Below, piece by piece: positions 17,802 through 26,050 of a DNA stretch of 64,000 nucleotides. The notes below the pieces were generated by a model. The model was not told the DNA's origin. It made no database searches and was given only the letters and a program-made list of their open reading frames with translations. Location: NCBI RefSeq assembly GCF_006094275.1, contig NZ_CP034412.1, positions 3,038,001-3,102,000 on the forward strand. The letters run 5' to 3'. The DNA is from Glutamicibacter creatinolyticus (GTDB taxonomy: Bacteria; Actinomycetota; Actinomycetes; Actinomycetales; Micrococcaceae). How positions within the stretch are numbered: the stretch's first letter is position 1; each line of letters opens with the position of its first letter. A program made the translations under genes and the position numbers.

Positions 17802-18764
17802 ATGCTGGAAATGCGCCGTCTGCGCCTGCTGCGCGAACTGAGCCTGCGCGGCACGATCGCGGAGGTCGCCTACGAGCTGAGCTACTCCCCCTCATCGGTC
17901 TCCCAGCAGCTGAGTCTGCTGGAGGCGGAGGCCGGGGTGAAGCTGCTGCAGCGCAACGGGCGCACCCTGAGCCTCACGCCCCAGGCACAGGTGCTGGTCG
18001 CGCACACCGAGCAGCTGCTGGACTCGATGGAGCGGGCCGAGGCGGACCTGTCCGCGACCCTGTCCACCGTCTCGGGCACGGTGCGCCTGGCCGTGTTCCA
18101 GACCGCGATGCTGGCGATCCTGCCCGGGGCGCTGGGCCAGCTGCGCCAGCAGCACCCGCACCTGCGCGTGGAGATGAGCCAGCAGGAGCCCGAACGCGCC
18201 CTGCATGAGACCGCGGCGCGCAACTTTGACCTGGTGGTCGCCGAACAGTATCCGGGGCACGCGGCCCGCCACTTTGAGAACCTGGACCGGCGCACGCTCA
18301 CCCACGACGCGCTGCGCCTGGCGCTGCCGGCCACCGACCCCACCGAGGTCTCGGAGTTCGATCGGGTCATCCGCATCGAGGACGCCGCCCACCTGCCCTG
18401 GGTCATGGAGCCGGTGGGCGCCGCCAGCCGGCACTGGGCCGAACAGGCCTGCCGGACAGCCGGGTTCGAACCCGACGTGCGCTACGAGACCGCTGACCTG
18501 CAGGCGCATGTGCAGCTGGTGGAGTCGGGCAACGCGGTGGCGCTGCTGCCGGATCTGGTGTGGGCCCAGCGTCGGCGGGGGCTGCGCATCGCCGATTTGC
18601 CCGGGGCGCCGGTGCGTACCGTGTTCACCGCGATGCGTCATTCCTCCGAGCGCAACCCGGCGATCCTGGCGGTGCGCGAATGCCTGCACGACCAGGCGCA
18701 GTCGCTGCCCTCCCCGCACGCCGCGGAGCGGAACGCCGAGGTGGTGACCCCAGCCACAGACTAG
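17802..18764 (+). CDS. LysR-family transcriptional regulator, probable regulator of proline use
   Basis: 320 residues. The N-terminal winged helix-turn-helix runs from about residue 3 to 60 (AEVAYELSYSPSSVSQQLSLLE, then LLQRNGRTLSLTPQAQ). The [22 protein letters not shown] effector domain follows from about 90. The gene is divergent from putA and followed by putP on the same strand, so by position it is the likely regulator of the put genes. The effector may be proline or pyrroline-5-carboxylate; that is inference. GAGGA lies close before the start. A different function would be expected only if the neighbouring genes were not targets. Confidence 0.87.
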   Translation: MLEMRRLRLLRELSLRGTIAEVAYELSYSPSSVSQQLSLLEAEAGVKLLQRNGRTLSLTPQAQVLVAHTEQLLDSMERAEADLSATLSTVSGTVRLAVFQTAMLAILPGALGQLRQQHPHLRVEMSQQEPERALHETAARNFDLVVAEQYPGHAARHFENLDRRTLTHDALRLALPATDPTEVSEFDRVIRIEDAAHLPWVMEPVGAASRHWAEQACRTAGFEPDVRYETADLQAHVQLVESGNAVALLPDLVWAQRRRGLRIADLPGAPVRTVFTAMRHSSERNPAILAVRECLHDQAQSLPSPHAAERNAEVVTPATD

Positions 18765-18765
18765 G

Positions 18766-18797
18766 TCACGAAATGGTAACGACGCGGGCTTTCGTGA
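18766..18797. promoter_or_regulatory. Inverted repeat between the LysR gene and putP
   Basis: TCACGAAA and TTTCGTGA, perfect 8-bp arms 16 bases apart, begin directly after the LysR gene's stop codon and lie about 110 bp before putP. The element could be a weak terminator for the regulator gene or an operator for putP; the wide spacing and low GC favour a protein-binding site. Confidence 0.45.
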
Positions 18798-18908
18798 GCG
18801 ACAAATCACTCAAAGGATGCCATAGTGGTTTTCCGCACCCGGTGACCGTGCGCCCCATTCGTTCATGGGGGAACCACCCCGCACGGGAGCACTAGCAATG
18901 AGGAAATC

Positions 18909-20414
18909 ATGTCCGACCATACATTCCAGATGATCGCGATCGTCTTCTATATGTGCGTGATGCTCGGTATCGGCTACTTCGCCTACCGTCGCACCAGCAA
19001 CATCGACGATTACATGCTCGCCGACCGCGGGCTCAAACCCTGGGTGGCCGCGCTGTCCGCGGGGGCCTCCGACATGTCCGGCTGGCTGCTGATGGGCCTG
19101 CCCGGCGCCATCTACGTCACCGGCCTGCACGAAGCATGGATCGCCATCGGCCTGACCATCGGCGCGTGGCTGAACTGGAAGTTCGTCGCCCCGCGACTGC
19201 GCTCCTACACGCAGATCGCGCAGAACGCCATCACCATCCCCAGCTTCTTCGAAAAGCGCCTGAAGGACCGCAAGCACCTGCTGCGCATCGCCTCGGCGCT
19301 GATCATCCTGGTGTTCTTCACCTTCTACGTCTCCTCGGGCATGGTCGCCGCCGGCAAGTTCTTCCAGGCCTCCTTCGGGTGGCCATACCTGAACGGCATG
19401 CTGTTCGTCGCGGCCATCACCCTGCTCTACACCCTGTTCGGCGGGTTCCTCGGCGCCTCACTGACCGACGTCGCCCAGGGCGTGCTGATGTTCGCCGCGC
19501 TCATCGCGGTGCCGATCGTGGCGGTCTTCCGCAGCGGGGACATCTCCACGCTGGGCAGCCGGATCACCGAGGCCAACCCGCAGGCGTTCAACCTGTTCTC
19601 CTCCTTCGATGAAACCAGCTGGATCCTGGCGCTGGTGGCCATCATCTCCACCGCCGCCTGGGGCCTGGGCTACTTCGGCCAGCCGCACATCATCGTGCGC
19701 TTCATGGCGCTGCGTACCCCGGGCGAGGCCAAGGTGGCCCGCCGCATCGGCATCGGCTGGATGTTCCTGACCGCGCTGGGCGCCATCTGCACCGCGCTGA
19801 TCGGCGTGGCGTACTTCGCCGACGAGCCGCTAAGCACCGCCGACAGCGAAACCGTGTTCCTGCTGCTCTCGCAGATCTTCTTCCACCCGCTGATCGCCGG
19901 GCTGGTGCTGGCCGCGGTGCTGGCGGCCATCATGTCCACCATGTCCTCGCAGATGATCGTGTGCTCCTCGGCGCTGGTGGAGGACCTGTACAACCTGATG
20001 GGCCGCAAGGGCAGCCCCAAGTCGCTGGTGCTGCTGGGCCGGCTGGGCGTGCTCGCCGTGGCGGTCATCGCCGCACTGCTGGCGCTGAACCCGGATTCCT
20101 CGATCCTGGAACTGGTGGCGTTCGCCTGGGCCGGGTTCGGCGGCGCGTTCGGCCCGATCATCCTGCTCAGCCTCTACTGGCGCAAGCTGAACGCCGTCGG
20201 CGCCTTTGCCGGCATGGTCAGCGGCGCGGTCGTGGTCTTCGTGTGGGGCAACATCGCGGCCCTGAGCGGTGTGATGTACGAAATCGTGCCCGGCTTCCTG
20301 GTCAACCTGCTGGTGGCCTGGCTGGTGTCGCGTTCCACCTACCGTCCGAACGAGACCATCGAGTCCGAGTTCACCGCCATGGAGGACGAGGTCGGGGCCA
20401 AGGCCCGCGCCTAA
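18909..20414 (+). CDS. putP: Sodium/proline symporter
   Basis: 501 residues with about 12-13 membrane helices, the normal length of PutP (SSS family). Typical features are the N-terminal DYMLADRGL loop, the SAGASDMSGWLLMGLPGA helix that lines the sodium and proline sites, RLRSYTQIAQNAITIP after it, and STMSSQMIVCSSALVEDLY near helix 8. It imports proline with sodium for PutA. Together with putA and the LysR gene it makes a self-contained proline catabolic regulon. GAGGAAATC precedes the start. A strong hairpin follows the stop. Confidence 0.93.
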   Translation: MSDHTFQMIAIVFYMCVMLGIGYFAYRRTSNIDDYMLADRGLKPWVAALSAGASDMSGWLLMGLPGAIYVTGLHEAWIAIGLTIGAWLNWKFVAPRLRSYTQIAQNAITIPSFFEKRLKDRKHLLRIASALIILVFFTFYVSSGMVAAGKFFQASFGWPYLNGMLFVAAITLLYTLFGGFLGASLTDVAQGVLMFAALIAVPIVAVFRSGDISTLGSRITEANPQAFNLFSSFDETSWILALVAIISTAAWGLGYFGQPHIIVRFMALRTPGEAKVARRIGIGWMFLTALGAICTALIGVAYFADEPLSTADSETVFLLLSQIFFHPLIAGLVLAAVLAAIMSTMSSQMIVCSSALVEDLYNLMGRKGSPKSLVLLGRLGVLAVAVIAALLALNPDSSILELVAFAWAGFGGAFGPIILLSLYWRKLNAVGAFAGMVSGAVVVFVWGNIAALSGVMYEIVPGFLVNLLVAWLVSRSTYRPNETIESEFTAMEDEVGAKARA

Positions 20415-20439
20415 GCCTCCCGCCCGCGGCCTGCCGTCT

Positions 20440-20474
20440 GCGCCCCGCTACGCCCCACCGGCGTGGCGGGGCGC
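20440..20474 (+). terminator. Terminator hairpin after putP
   Basis: A 15-bp stem with one G-U pair (GCGCCCCGCTACGCC against GGCGTGGCGGGGCGC) closes a five-base loop, 26 bp after the putP stop. No T-run follows. Confidence 0.8.
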
Positions 20475-20625
20475 AACCCGTTAAGCACCCAGCGCCCACG
20501 GCCCGGCCAGCGGCCACGCACCTGGACGCGAATGCTGTGCAGCGGCGCACGCCGTGCCTACGATGGAGACACGATCCCTGCCCGGTGCCCCGACCGGACG
20601 GGGCAGGACCGAACCCGAAGGACTG

Positions 20626-22050
20626 ATGACCCTGGCCTCGCTGAAGCACACGCTGACCTCCTGGCAGCGCACCGAATCCCGTTTCCTCTCCGCCAACCCG
20701 GACGCGATCTTCGCCGTGGTGGGCAATCTGAAGCAGACCGGGCAGTGGATGAAGAGTTTCGACGGGTTCCTGGTGCACGACGACCAGCGCGGGGTGGGCA
20801 GCACCGTGGACCTGTTGCCCCCGGGCCGCCTGCTGGGCGCCCTGCACCGCGAGACCGCCCCTTCCGGGTCCATCACCCGGCGCAACCAGGCCCAGCGCCT
20901 GGTCGAATTCACCCAGCCGCAGCCCGGCGGCTCCCTGGCGCTGCGCTGGGCGGTGGAGGCGGTCCAGGGCGGGGCCCGGCTGCACTTCACCGTGGAGCTG
21001 ACCGGCCCGGGCACCACCGCGTTCAAGCACACGGTCGCCAATCCCCTGTTCGACGATTTCGACATCAGCTGCGCGCGCCTCTACCGGCTGATCCCGCACC
21101 AGGGCCGGTATCGGGTGCGCCGCCACGTGGTGATCGCCGGCGGCCGCGGCTATCTGGGCCGGAGGCTGACCGCGGATCTGGTGTGCCGCGGCAACTCGGT
21201 GGTGGTGCTCACCCGCACCCAGGAACCGGATTTTCCGGCCGCCCAGTTCCTCTGGGACGGCAAGCACCAGGGTCCGTGGCGGGCGGCGTTCCTGCGCGAG
21301 AACTACCCGGTGAGCCTGGTCAACCTGGCCGGTGAGCTGGTGGACCAGCGCAACACCCCGGCTTCCCTTGACCGGTTGCGCAGTTCCCGCGTGGATTCCA
21401 CCCGCGCCCTGGCCGATGCGGTGGCCCGCCTTGGTGTTCCGGTGCAGACCTGGGTGCAGTCCAGCACCACTGCGATCTTTGGCGACGCCGGCGAGGCCCG
21501 GCTCACCGAATCCAGTGCGCTGCCCACCGGCAGCGCCGCGCTGCCGGAGATGACCGGGGTCGCCCGCCCCTGGGAGGAGGCGTTCGCCCAGGCCCCGGTG
21601 CTGGCCGAGCACAATTACGTGCTGCGCACCTCACTGGTTTTCGGCGAGCAGGCGCCGCTGCTGCGCCGGCTGCTGTTGCTGGTGCGTTCCGGGCTCGGCG
21701 GCCTGGTGGGCACCGGGGCCCAGTGGGTCAGCTGGATCGCACTGGCGGACTGGCTGAAGCTGGTCCGCCAGCTGCTGGGCATCGAAGGCGAGCGCCCGGC
21801 GGAGGGCATCGTGCATGCCGCGGCCCCGCACCCGGTGCGCAACGAGGAGATGATGCGGGCGCTGCGCGCCAAGTACTCCATGCCCGGCATCGGGGCGCCG
21901 GCCCGCCTGGTGCAGGCCGGGGCGAACCTGCTGGGCAGCAATCCGCGCATGGCGCTGACCGGACGCCACGTCACCAGCAGCGTGCTGGAGGAGCTGGGTT
22001 TCCAGTTCGACGAGCCCACTTTCGACCAGATGCTGCAGCGGCTGCCGTAG
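20626..22050 (+). CDS. TIGR01777-family NAD-dependent epimerase with N-terminal SRPBCC domain
   Basis: 474 residues from the ATG at 20626, chosen over an upstream in-frame ATG (20554) because GAAGGA lies just before it. Residues 1-155 form a START/SRPBCC-like domain (RTESRFLSANPDAIFAVV, then FKHTVANPLFDDFDI). From about 165 a Rossmann domain begins with VVIAGGRGYLGRRL and has NLAGE, VQSSTTAIFG and the C-terminal DUF1731 segment with LTGRHVTSS. The family is often called cell-division inhibitor-like (YfcH/SulA-related naming), but its reaction is unknown. The gene is flanked by terminators on both sides, so it is monocistronic. Confidence 0.85.
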   Translation: MTLASLKHTLTSWQRTESRFLSANPDAIFAVVGNLKQTGQWMKSFDGFLVHDDQRGVGSTVDLLPPGRLLGALHRETAPSGSITRRNQAQRLVEFTQPQPGGSLALRWAVEAVQGGARLHFTVELTGPGTTAFKHTVANPLFDDFDISCARLYRLIPHQGRYRVRRHVVIAGGRGYLGRRLTADLVCRGNSVVVLTRTQEPDFPAAQFLWDGKHQGPWRAAFLRENYPVSLVNLAGELVDQRNTPASLDRLRSSRVDSTRALADAVARLGVPVQTWVQSSTTAIFGDAGEARLTESSALPTGSAALPEMTGVARPWEEAFAQAPVLAEHNYVLRTSLVFGEQAPLLRRLLLLVRSGLGGLVGTGAQWVSWIALADWLKLVRQLLGIEGERPAEGIVHAAAPHPVRNEEMMRALRAKYSMPGIGAPARLVQAGANLLGSNPRMALTGRHVTSSVLEELGFQFDEPTFDQMLQRLP

Positions 22051-22139
22051 CGCGCGTCCGCCCCACATTGGTGCTGGGGTACTGGCGGGCAAGGCGCCCA
22101 CATGGCAAGGTAGTCTTCACGAGGCACAGATCACATTGG

Positions 22140-22187
22140 ATGCCCGTGCTGGATCGGTCTTCGGACTGGTTCAGCACGGGCATTTTT
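22140..22187 (+). terminator. Canonical Rho-independent terminator with cUUCGg loop
   Basis: A 12-bp perfect outer stem (ATGCCCGTGCTG and its complement) contains an inner five-bp stem closed by a C(TTCG)G tetraloop, followed by five T. It lies 90 bp after the epimerase stop codon and insulates the ATP-grasp operon from it. Confidence 0.92.
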
Positions 22188-22284
22188 CGTTCCGGCAGGG
22201 CCCGGGGCGGTGCCTGGAAAATTGCATAGCGCTGGAAGTTCATCATGATTTCACATCCAGGCACGCGTCCGATTACGTCGGCGG

Positions 22285-22302
22285 TGTCACATGGATGTGA
22301 CA
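22285..22302. promoter_or_regulatory. Perfect 18-bp palindrome, probable operator of the ATP-grasp/hydrolase pair
   Basis: TGTCACAT-GG-ATGTGACA has perfect eight-base arms and ends 21 bases upstream of a TTGACA hexamer. The position fits an activator site or a repressor that also touches the promoter. The arms do not match the CRP/GlxR consensus (TGTGA...TCACA) in order. No regulator gene is adjacent. Confidence 0.6.
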
Positions 22303-22323
22303 TAAATTGATTTTCAACGCCTG

Positions 22324-22352
22324 TTGACACAAGCTCTTGTCTACACGAGATT
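22324..22352 (+). promoter_or_regulatory. Promoter for the ATP-grasp gene
   Basis: A consensus -35 box (TTGACA, 22324-22329) is followed after 17 bases by GAGATT (22347-22352), which keeps the two most conserved -10 positions. An imperfect palindrome, ACAAGCTCTTGT (22329-22340), overlaps the spacer and could be a second operator. The surrounding sequence is A/T-rich compared with the rest of the window. Confidence 0.5.
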
Positions 22353-22396
22353 TCGATCACACTAAGACTACGAGAACCTGAACAGTGGGGGACCTG

Positions 22397-24019
22397 ATGA
22401 TGGGCAAGGATGTAGCCGCACCTGAAATTCGCCGCAAGCAGCGGATGCCGAAACCGAGCGATATCGCCCGCTGGCGGGCCACCCCTCCCAGCGAGGACGT
22501 GCCCACGGCCAACGTGGGCACCGACGCCGCCTACACCACCGAGATTTCCGAGGACAGCGAAGCGCGGATCGTGAAGTTCACCCGGCCGCTGAAGAACATG
22601 AGCGAGGTGCGCCATTTCTTCCGGACCAACGAAACCCCGATCTACTTCGTGGGTGCCACCCCCTTCAATCTGCTCGGGCTGGACCGCTGGGTGCGCCGCT
22701 TCAGCTACATCTCCTACTACGACGGCTGGGACGGGGCCCATCCCCGGGTCTTCTCCCCCACCGAGAAGCCGTACATCGAATTCGAAAGCGGCGAGGCGAT
22801 CAACAACTGGCTGCTGCAGAACCCGGAGGTGCGCGAGCACATCGATTCCCGGCGCCCGGCCAGCGGCGAGCGCCCGAAGATCGCCATGGTGTTCTTCGAT
22901 GAGGAAACCGAGCAGATCTGCGAGGAGCTGGGCTACGACCTGATCCTGCCGCCGGCGGAACTGCGCACCCACCTGGACTCCAAGATCGTCACCACCGAGC
23001 TGGGCAACAAGGCCGGGGCCGCCTCGGTGCCCAACGTGCTGGGCTATGCGACGAACTATGCGGATCTGCTGGAACTGGCGCGCAGCAACCGGCTGGGCAC
23101 CGACCTGGTGGTGCAGACCCCCTACGGGGACTCGGGCAAGACCACGTTCTTCATCGCCGAGGAAGCGGACTGGGACAAGAACGCGGCGAACATGATCGGC
23201 GAGCAGCTGAAGGTCATGAAGCGGATCAACAACGTGCCGGTGGCCGTGGAGGCGGTGCTCACCCGCTGCGGCACCGTCGTCGGCCCGTTCCTGACCGAAC
23301 TGGCCGGCTACGACGAGCTGACCCCCTACAAGGGCGGCTGGTGCGGCAACGAGATGCACCCCGACGTGCTCACCGCCTCCCAGCGGGCGCGGGCCATCGA
23401 GCTGGTGCGCAAGGTGGGCAGCGGGCTGCAGGACAAGGGCTACCGCGGCTTCTTCGAGGTCGACGTGCTGGTGGACACGGACAGCGACGAGGTGTACCTG
23501 GGTGAGCTGAACCCCCGCATCTCCGGGGCCAGCGCCATCACGAACGTGACCGCCGGGGCCTACGCGGACGTACCGCTGTTCCTCTTCCACCTGCTGGAGT
23601 TCCTGGACGTCGACTTCGAGCTGGACGTCGACGAGATCAACGAGCGCTGGGAGGCGCTGAGCGGGGCCGATATCTGGAGCCACATGATCATCAAGGAAAC
23701 CGATGACATTGTGGAGTACCTCACCCACGCCCCACGCACCGGGCAGTACGTGCTGGACTCCTCCGGCAAGCTGCAGTACGTGCGCGCCGCGCTGGACTGG
23801 CACCAGCTGCAGCACCACAAGGAGGCTTTCTTCCTGCGCATCTACGGGGCGGAGGACTACCGCTGGAAGGGCGCTGATCTGGGGGTACTGGTCACCAAGG
23901 CGAAACTGCAGTACGAGGGGCGCAAGGGCACCAGGCTGAGCATCGACGCCAAGCACTTCATCTCCTCGGTGCGTTCGCTCTACAAGGGCATCCCGGTGCC
24001 CCCGGCGGCCGCCGAGTAG
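22397..24019 (+). CDS. ATP-grasp domain protein, biotin-carboxylase-like, uncharacterised
   Basis: 540 residues; the start is 22397 or 22400 (two adjacent ATG after GGGGGA), and an in-frame GTG at 22385 is also possible. After an N-terminal pre-ATP-grasp region, residues about 190-400 form an ATP-grasp fold: K196 region, the glycine loop TPYGDSGKTTF (241-251), E354 in FFEVDV and metal ligands E370 and N372 in YLGELNPRISGAS. Such folds join a carboxylate to an amine or thiol through an acyl phosphate. There is no biotin carrier domain and no carboxyltransferase nearby, so a biotin carboxylase role is unlikely despite the usual database label. An amide-forming ligase is the better guess. The gene precedes a NylB-like hydrolase by 86 bp and has its own control region. 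Confidence 0.75.
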   Translation: MMGKDVAAPEIRRKQRMPKPSDIARWRATPPSEDVPTANVGTDAAYTTEISEDSEARIVKFTRPLKNMSEVRHFFRTNETPIYFVGATPFNLLGLDRWVRRFSYISYYDGWDGAHPRVFSPTEKPYIEFESGEAINNWLLQNPEVREHIDSRRPASGERPKIAMVFFDEETEQICEELGYDLILPPAELRTHLDSKIVTTELGNKAGAASVPNVLGYATNYADLLELARSNRLGTDLVVQTPYGDSGKTTFFIAEEADWDKNAANMIGEQLKVMKRINNVPVAVEAVLTRCGTVVGPFLTELAGYDELTPYKGGWCGNEMHPDVLTASQRARAIELVRKVGSGLQDKGYRGFFEVDVLVDTDSDEVYLGELNPRISGASAITNVTAGAYADVPLFLFHLLEFLDVDFELDVDEINERWEALSGADIWSHMIIKETDDIVEYLTHAPRTGQYVLDSSGKLQYVRAALDWHQLQHHKEAFFLRIYGAEDYRWKGADLGVLVTKAKLQYEGRKGTRLSIDAKHFISSVRSLYKGIPVPPAAAE

Positions 24020-24094
24020 CCGCGCTTGCCCGGCGTCCGGCGGCTGGCGGTGGTATCCTCCGATGGATTGCAACTGACCACCGGGGAAAGGACA

Positions 24095-24109
24095 ATGGGC
24101 GCCCGATGA
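24095..24109 (+). other. Four-codon minigene overlapping the hydrolase start
   Basis: ATG-GGC-GCC-CGA-TGA begins just after the GGAAAGGA ribosome binding site, and its stop overlaps the hydrolase ATG (ATGA). The binding site is 13 bases from the hydrolase start but only two or three from this ATG. It could serve as a re-initiation leader or be chance. Confidence 0.3.
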
Positions 24110-25308
24110 CACCTGCCAAGCCGAACCGGACCGTGACGGTCGAGAATTGGCAGCACCCGGAAAACCTGGCGTGGAGCTTCCAGAACCTCTCCGAAGTCCT
24201 GCCCACCGCCAGGGTCAGCCGCGGCGGTGAGCCGATCGCCAAGCTGCACCTGGTGCCGATGGACCTGGGCCGCATCGAGCTGCTGAAAAACAACGAGAAC
24301 GAGCCGTCGCTGACCGTGCGCAGCGTCATCCAGGCCACCAACACCGACGGCTGGCTGGTGATGCACCAGGGCAAGATGCTGGTTGAGGAATACTTCGGGT
24401 CGATGACCTCGGTGACCGACCACCTGCTGATGAGCGTGAGCAAGACCCTGGTGGGCACCGTGGCCGGGATCCTGTGCGGGCAGGGCAAGCTGCAGGTCGA
24501 CCGGCCGGTCACCGACTATGTCCCGCAGCTGGAGGCCAGCGGCTATGCCGGGGCCACCGTGCGCCACCTGCTGGACATGCGCTCGGGCATCAAATTCTCC
24601 GAGGAGTACCTGGACCAGCAGGCCGAGGTGCGCCTGCTGGAGCAGGCGATCGGCTGGGCAGTGCGCGATGAGCAGAACCAGAACCCGGCCCACGGCATGT
24701 ACGAATACCTGGCCACCCTGCAGGCCAAGGCGCCGCACGGCGGCCCGTTCGAGTACCGTTCCTGCGAAACCGATGTGCTGGGCTGGGTGTGTGAGGCCGC
24801 CGGCGGGCAGCCGATGCAGCAGCTGTTGTCCGACCTGGTGTGGTCGCGCATCGGCGCGCAGCAGGACCTGGTGATGGGCACCGACCAGCTGGGCACCGGG
24901 ATGTTCGACGGCGGGTTCAACGCGACCCTGCGCGACCTGGCCCGCTTCGGGCAGATCTACGTCAACGGCGGGACCGCGCTGAACGGCAACAAGGTGCTGG
25001 ACGAGGCCTGGATCCAGGACACGTTCACCGGGGCGGCGGACTCCCGGCAGGCCTTTGAGGACTCCCCGGGCGACAACCGGATGCCCGGTGGGATGTACCG
25101 CAACCAGATCTGGTTCCCGTACCCCGGCTCCGACGTCGCCCTGGCCCTGGGGATCCACGGGCAGATGATCTACATGAACCCGAACACCGCCACCGTGGGG
25201 GTCAAGCTCTCCAGCTGGCCCTACCCGCAGGATCCGGGCAAGCTCTTCCCCACGATCCGGGCGTTCGACGCGATCGCGAACCACCTGGCGGCCAACCCTC
25301 CGCTGTAG
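24106..25308 (+). CDS. NylB-like serine hydrolase (class C beta-lactamase fold)
   Basis: 400 residues, no signal peptide, so cytoplasmic. The SxxK nucleophile motif is S110-V-S-K113 and the second catalytic element is Y217 in FEYRSCETD, the spacing found in 6-aminohexanoate-dimer hydrolase (NylB, S112/K115/Y215). LLMSVSKTLVGTVAGIL and VRHLLDMRSGIKFSE are typical of that family. These enzymes hydrolyse linear amides or esters. The gene follows the ATP-grasp gene in one operon, so it may cleave the bond the ligase makes or process a related amide. Esterase or peptidase activity is an alternative. Length and motifs are intact. Confidence 0.85.
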   Translation: MTPAKPNRTVTVENWQHPENLAWSFQNLSEVLPTARVSRGGEPIAKLHLVPMDLGRIELLKNNENEPSLTVRSVIQATNTDGWLVMHQGKMLVEEYFGSMTSVTDHLLMSVSKTLVGTVAGILCGQGKLQVDRPVTDYVPQLEASGYAGATVRHLLDMRSGIKFSEEYLDQQAEVRLLEQAIGWAVRDEQNQNPAHGMYEYLATLQAKAPHGGPFEYRSCETDVLGWVCEAAGGQPMQQLLSDLVWSRIGAQQDLVMGTDQLGTGMFDGGFNATLRDLARFGQIYVNGGTALNGNKVLDEAWIQDTFTGAADSRQAFEDSPGDNRMPGGMYRNQIWFPYPGSDVALALGIHGQMIYMNPNTATVGVKLSSWPYPQDPGKLFPTIRAFDAIANHLAANPPL

Positions 25309-25343
25309 CAGGCCCTGGTCCCCGCCCGCCTTGGTCTTTCCCG

Positions 25344-25363
25344 CCCCGGGTCCCTTTCCGGGG
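25344..25363 (+). terminator. Short hairpin after the hydrolase gene
   Basis: CCCCGG and CCGGGG pair across eight bases, 36 bp after the hydrolase stop. It is a plausible end of the ATP-grasp/hydrolase operon, but the stem is short. Confidence 0.45.
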
Positions 25364-25534
25364 TTAGCGCGCCGGCCCCGGCCTTTCACGGTCTTGCGTG
25401 CCCGCCCCGCTCCTTCGGGAGGTCTGCATCTGGCCGAAGCACGGGAAGCGGCGCACCGGTGCCCGTTCCCGGGCCGTCGGCGGCGCCTGGCATAGGGTGG
25501 GTGGTGCCGCTACCCGCCACCCGAAGGAAGGCCG

Positions 25535-25957
25535 ATGACCCGATCCGCCCAGGCAGCCCTGTCCACCCTGGCCGCCACCGCGCTGCGCCTGGTGGTCGGC
25601 GCGGTGTTCATGATCCACGGCTGGCAGAAGTACCGTGAGGGCGTGCCGGCCACCGTGAAATGGCTGGAGACCATGGCCGTGCCCTATCCGACCCTGGCCG
25701 CCCCGGTGCTGATCGGCGTGGAACTCCTGGGCGGGGCGCTGCTGGTGCTCGGGCTGGCGACCCGGTTCGTGTCGCTGCTGCTGCTGGCGGAAATGGTGGC
25801 CGCGTTTTTCCTGGTGCACCGGGAAGCCGGGTTCTTTGCCGCCGACGGCGGGTATGAGCTGGTGCTGCTCCTGGCCGTGGTGCTGGCCGGTTTCGCTCTG
25901 ACCGGGGCCGGGCGGGCCGGCGTGGACCGCTTCATCGGCCGACGCCGCGGGTTCTAA
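25535..25957 (+). CDS. DoxX family membrane protein
   Basis: 140 residues with four membrane helices (about 10-30, 50-70, 75-95, 105-122). The first helix carries the family pattern ALRLVVGAVFMIHGWQKY. AAGGAAGG precedes the start. DoxX proteins are small quinone-related or redox-stress membrane proteins; in mycobacteria one works with superoxide dismutase and a thiosulfate sulfurtransferase. Neither partner is adjacent here, so the role is open. It stands alone on the + strand and converges on the HAD gene. Confidence 0.82.
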   Translation: MTRSAQAALSTLAATALRLVVGAVFMIHGWQKYREGVPATVKWLETMAVPYPTLAAPVLIGVELLGGALLVLGLATRFVSLLLLAEMVAAFFLVHREAGFFAADGGYELVLLLAVVLAGFALTGAGRAGVDRFIGRRRGF

Positions 25958-26050
25958 AACCGCCGGCCCGGTAACCAGGGGTGCCAAAACCACCGGCTCC
26001 GGCCACAGGTTCTGCACCCCACGCACGTCCGGTTCGATGCCGGCGCAGGT

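Noticed and set aside
22397-24019. Annotation as biotin carboxylase
   Set aside because: No biotin carrier domain, no carboxyltransferase gene and no biotin-attachment motif are nearby; only the ATP-grasp fold is shared.
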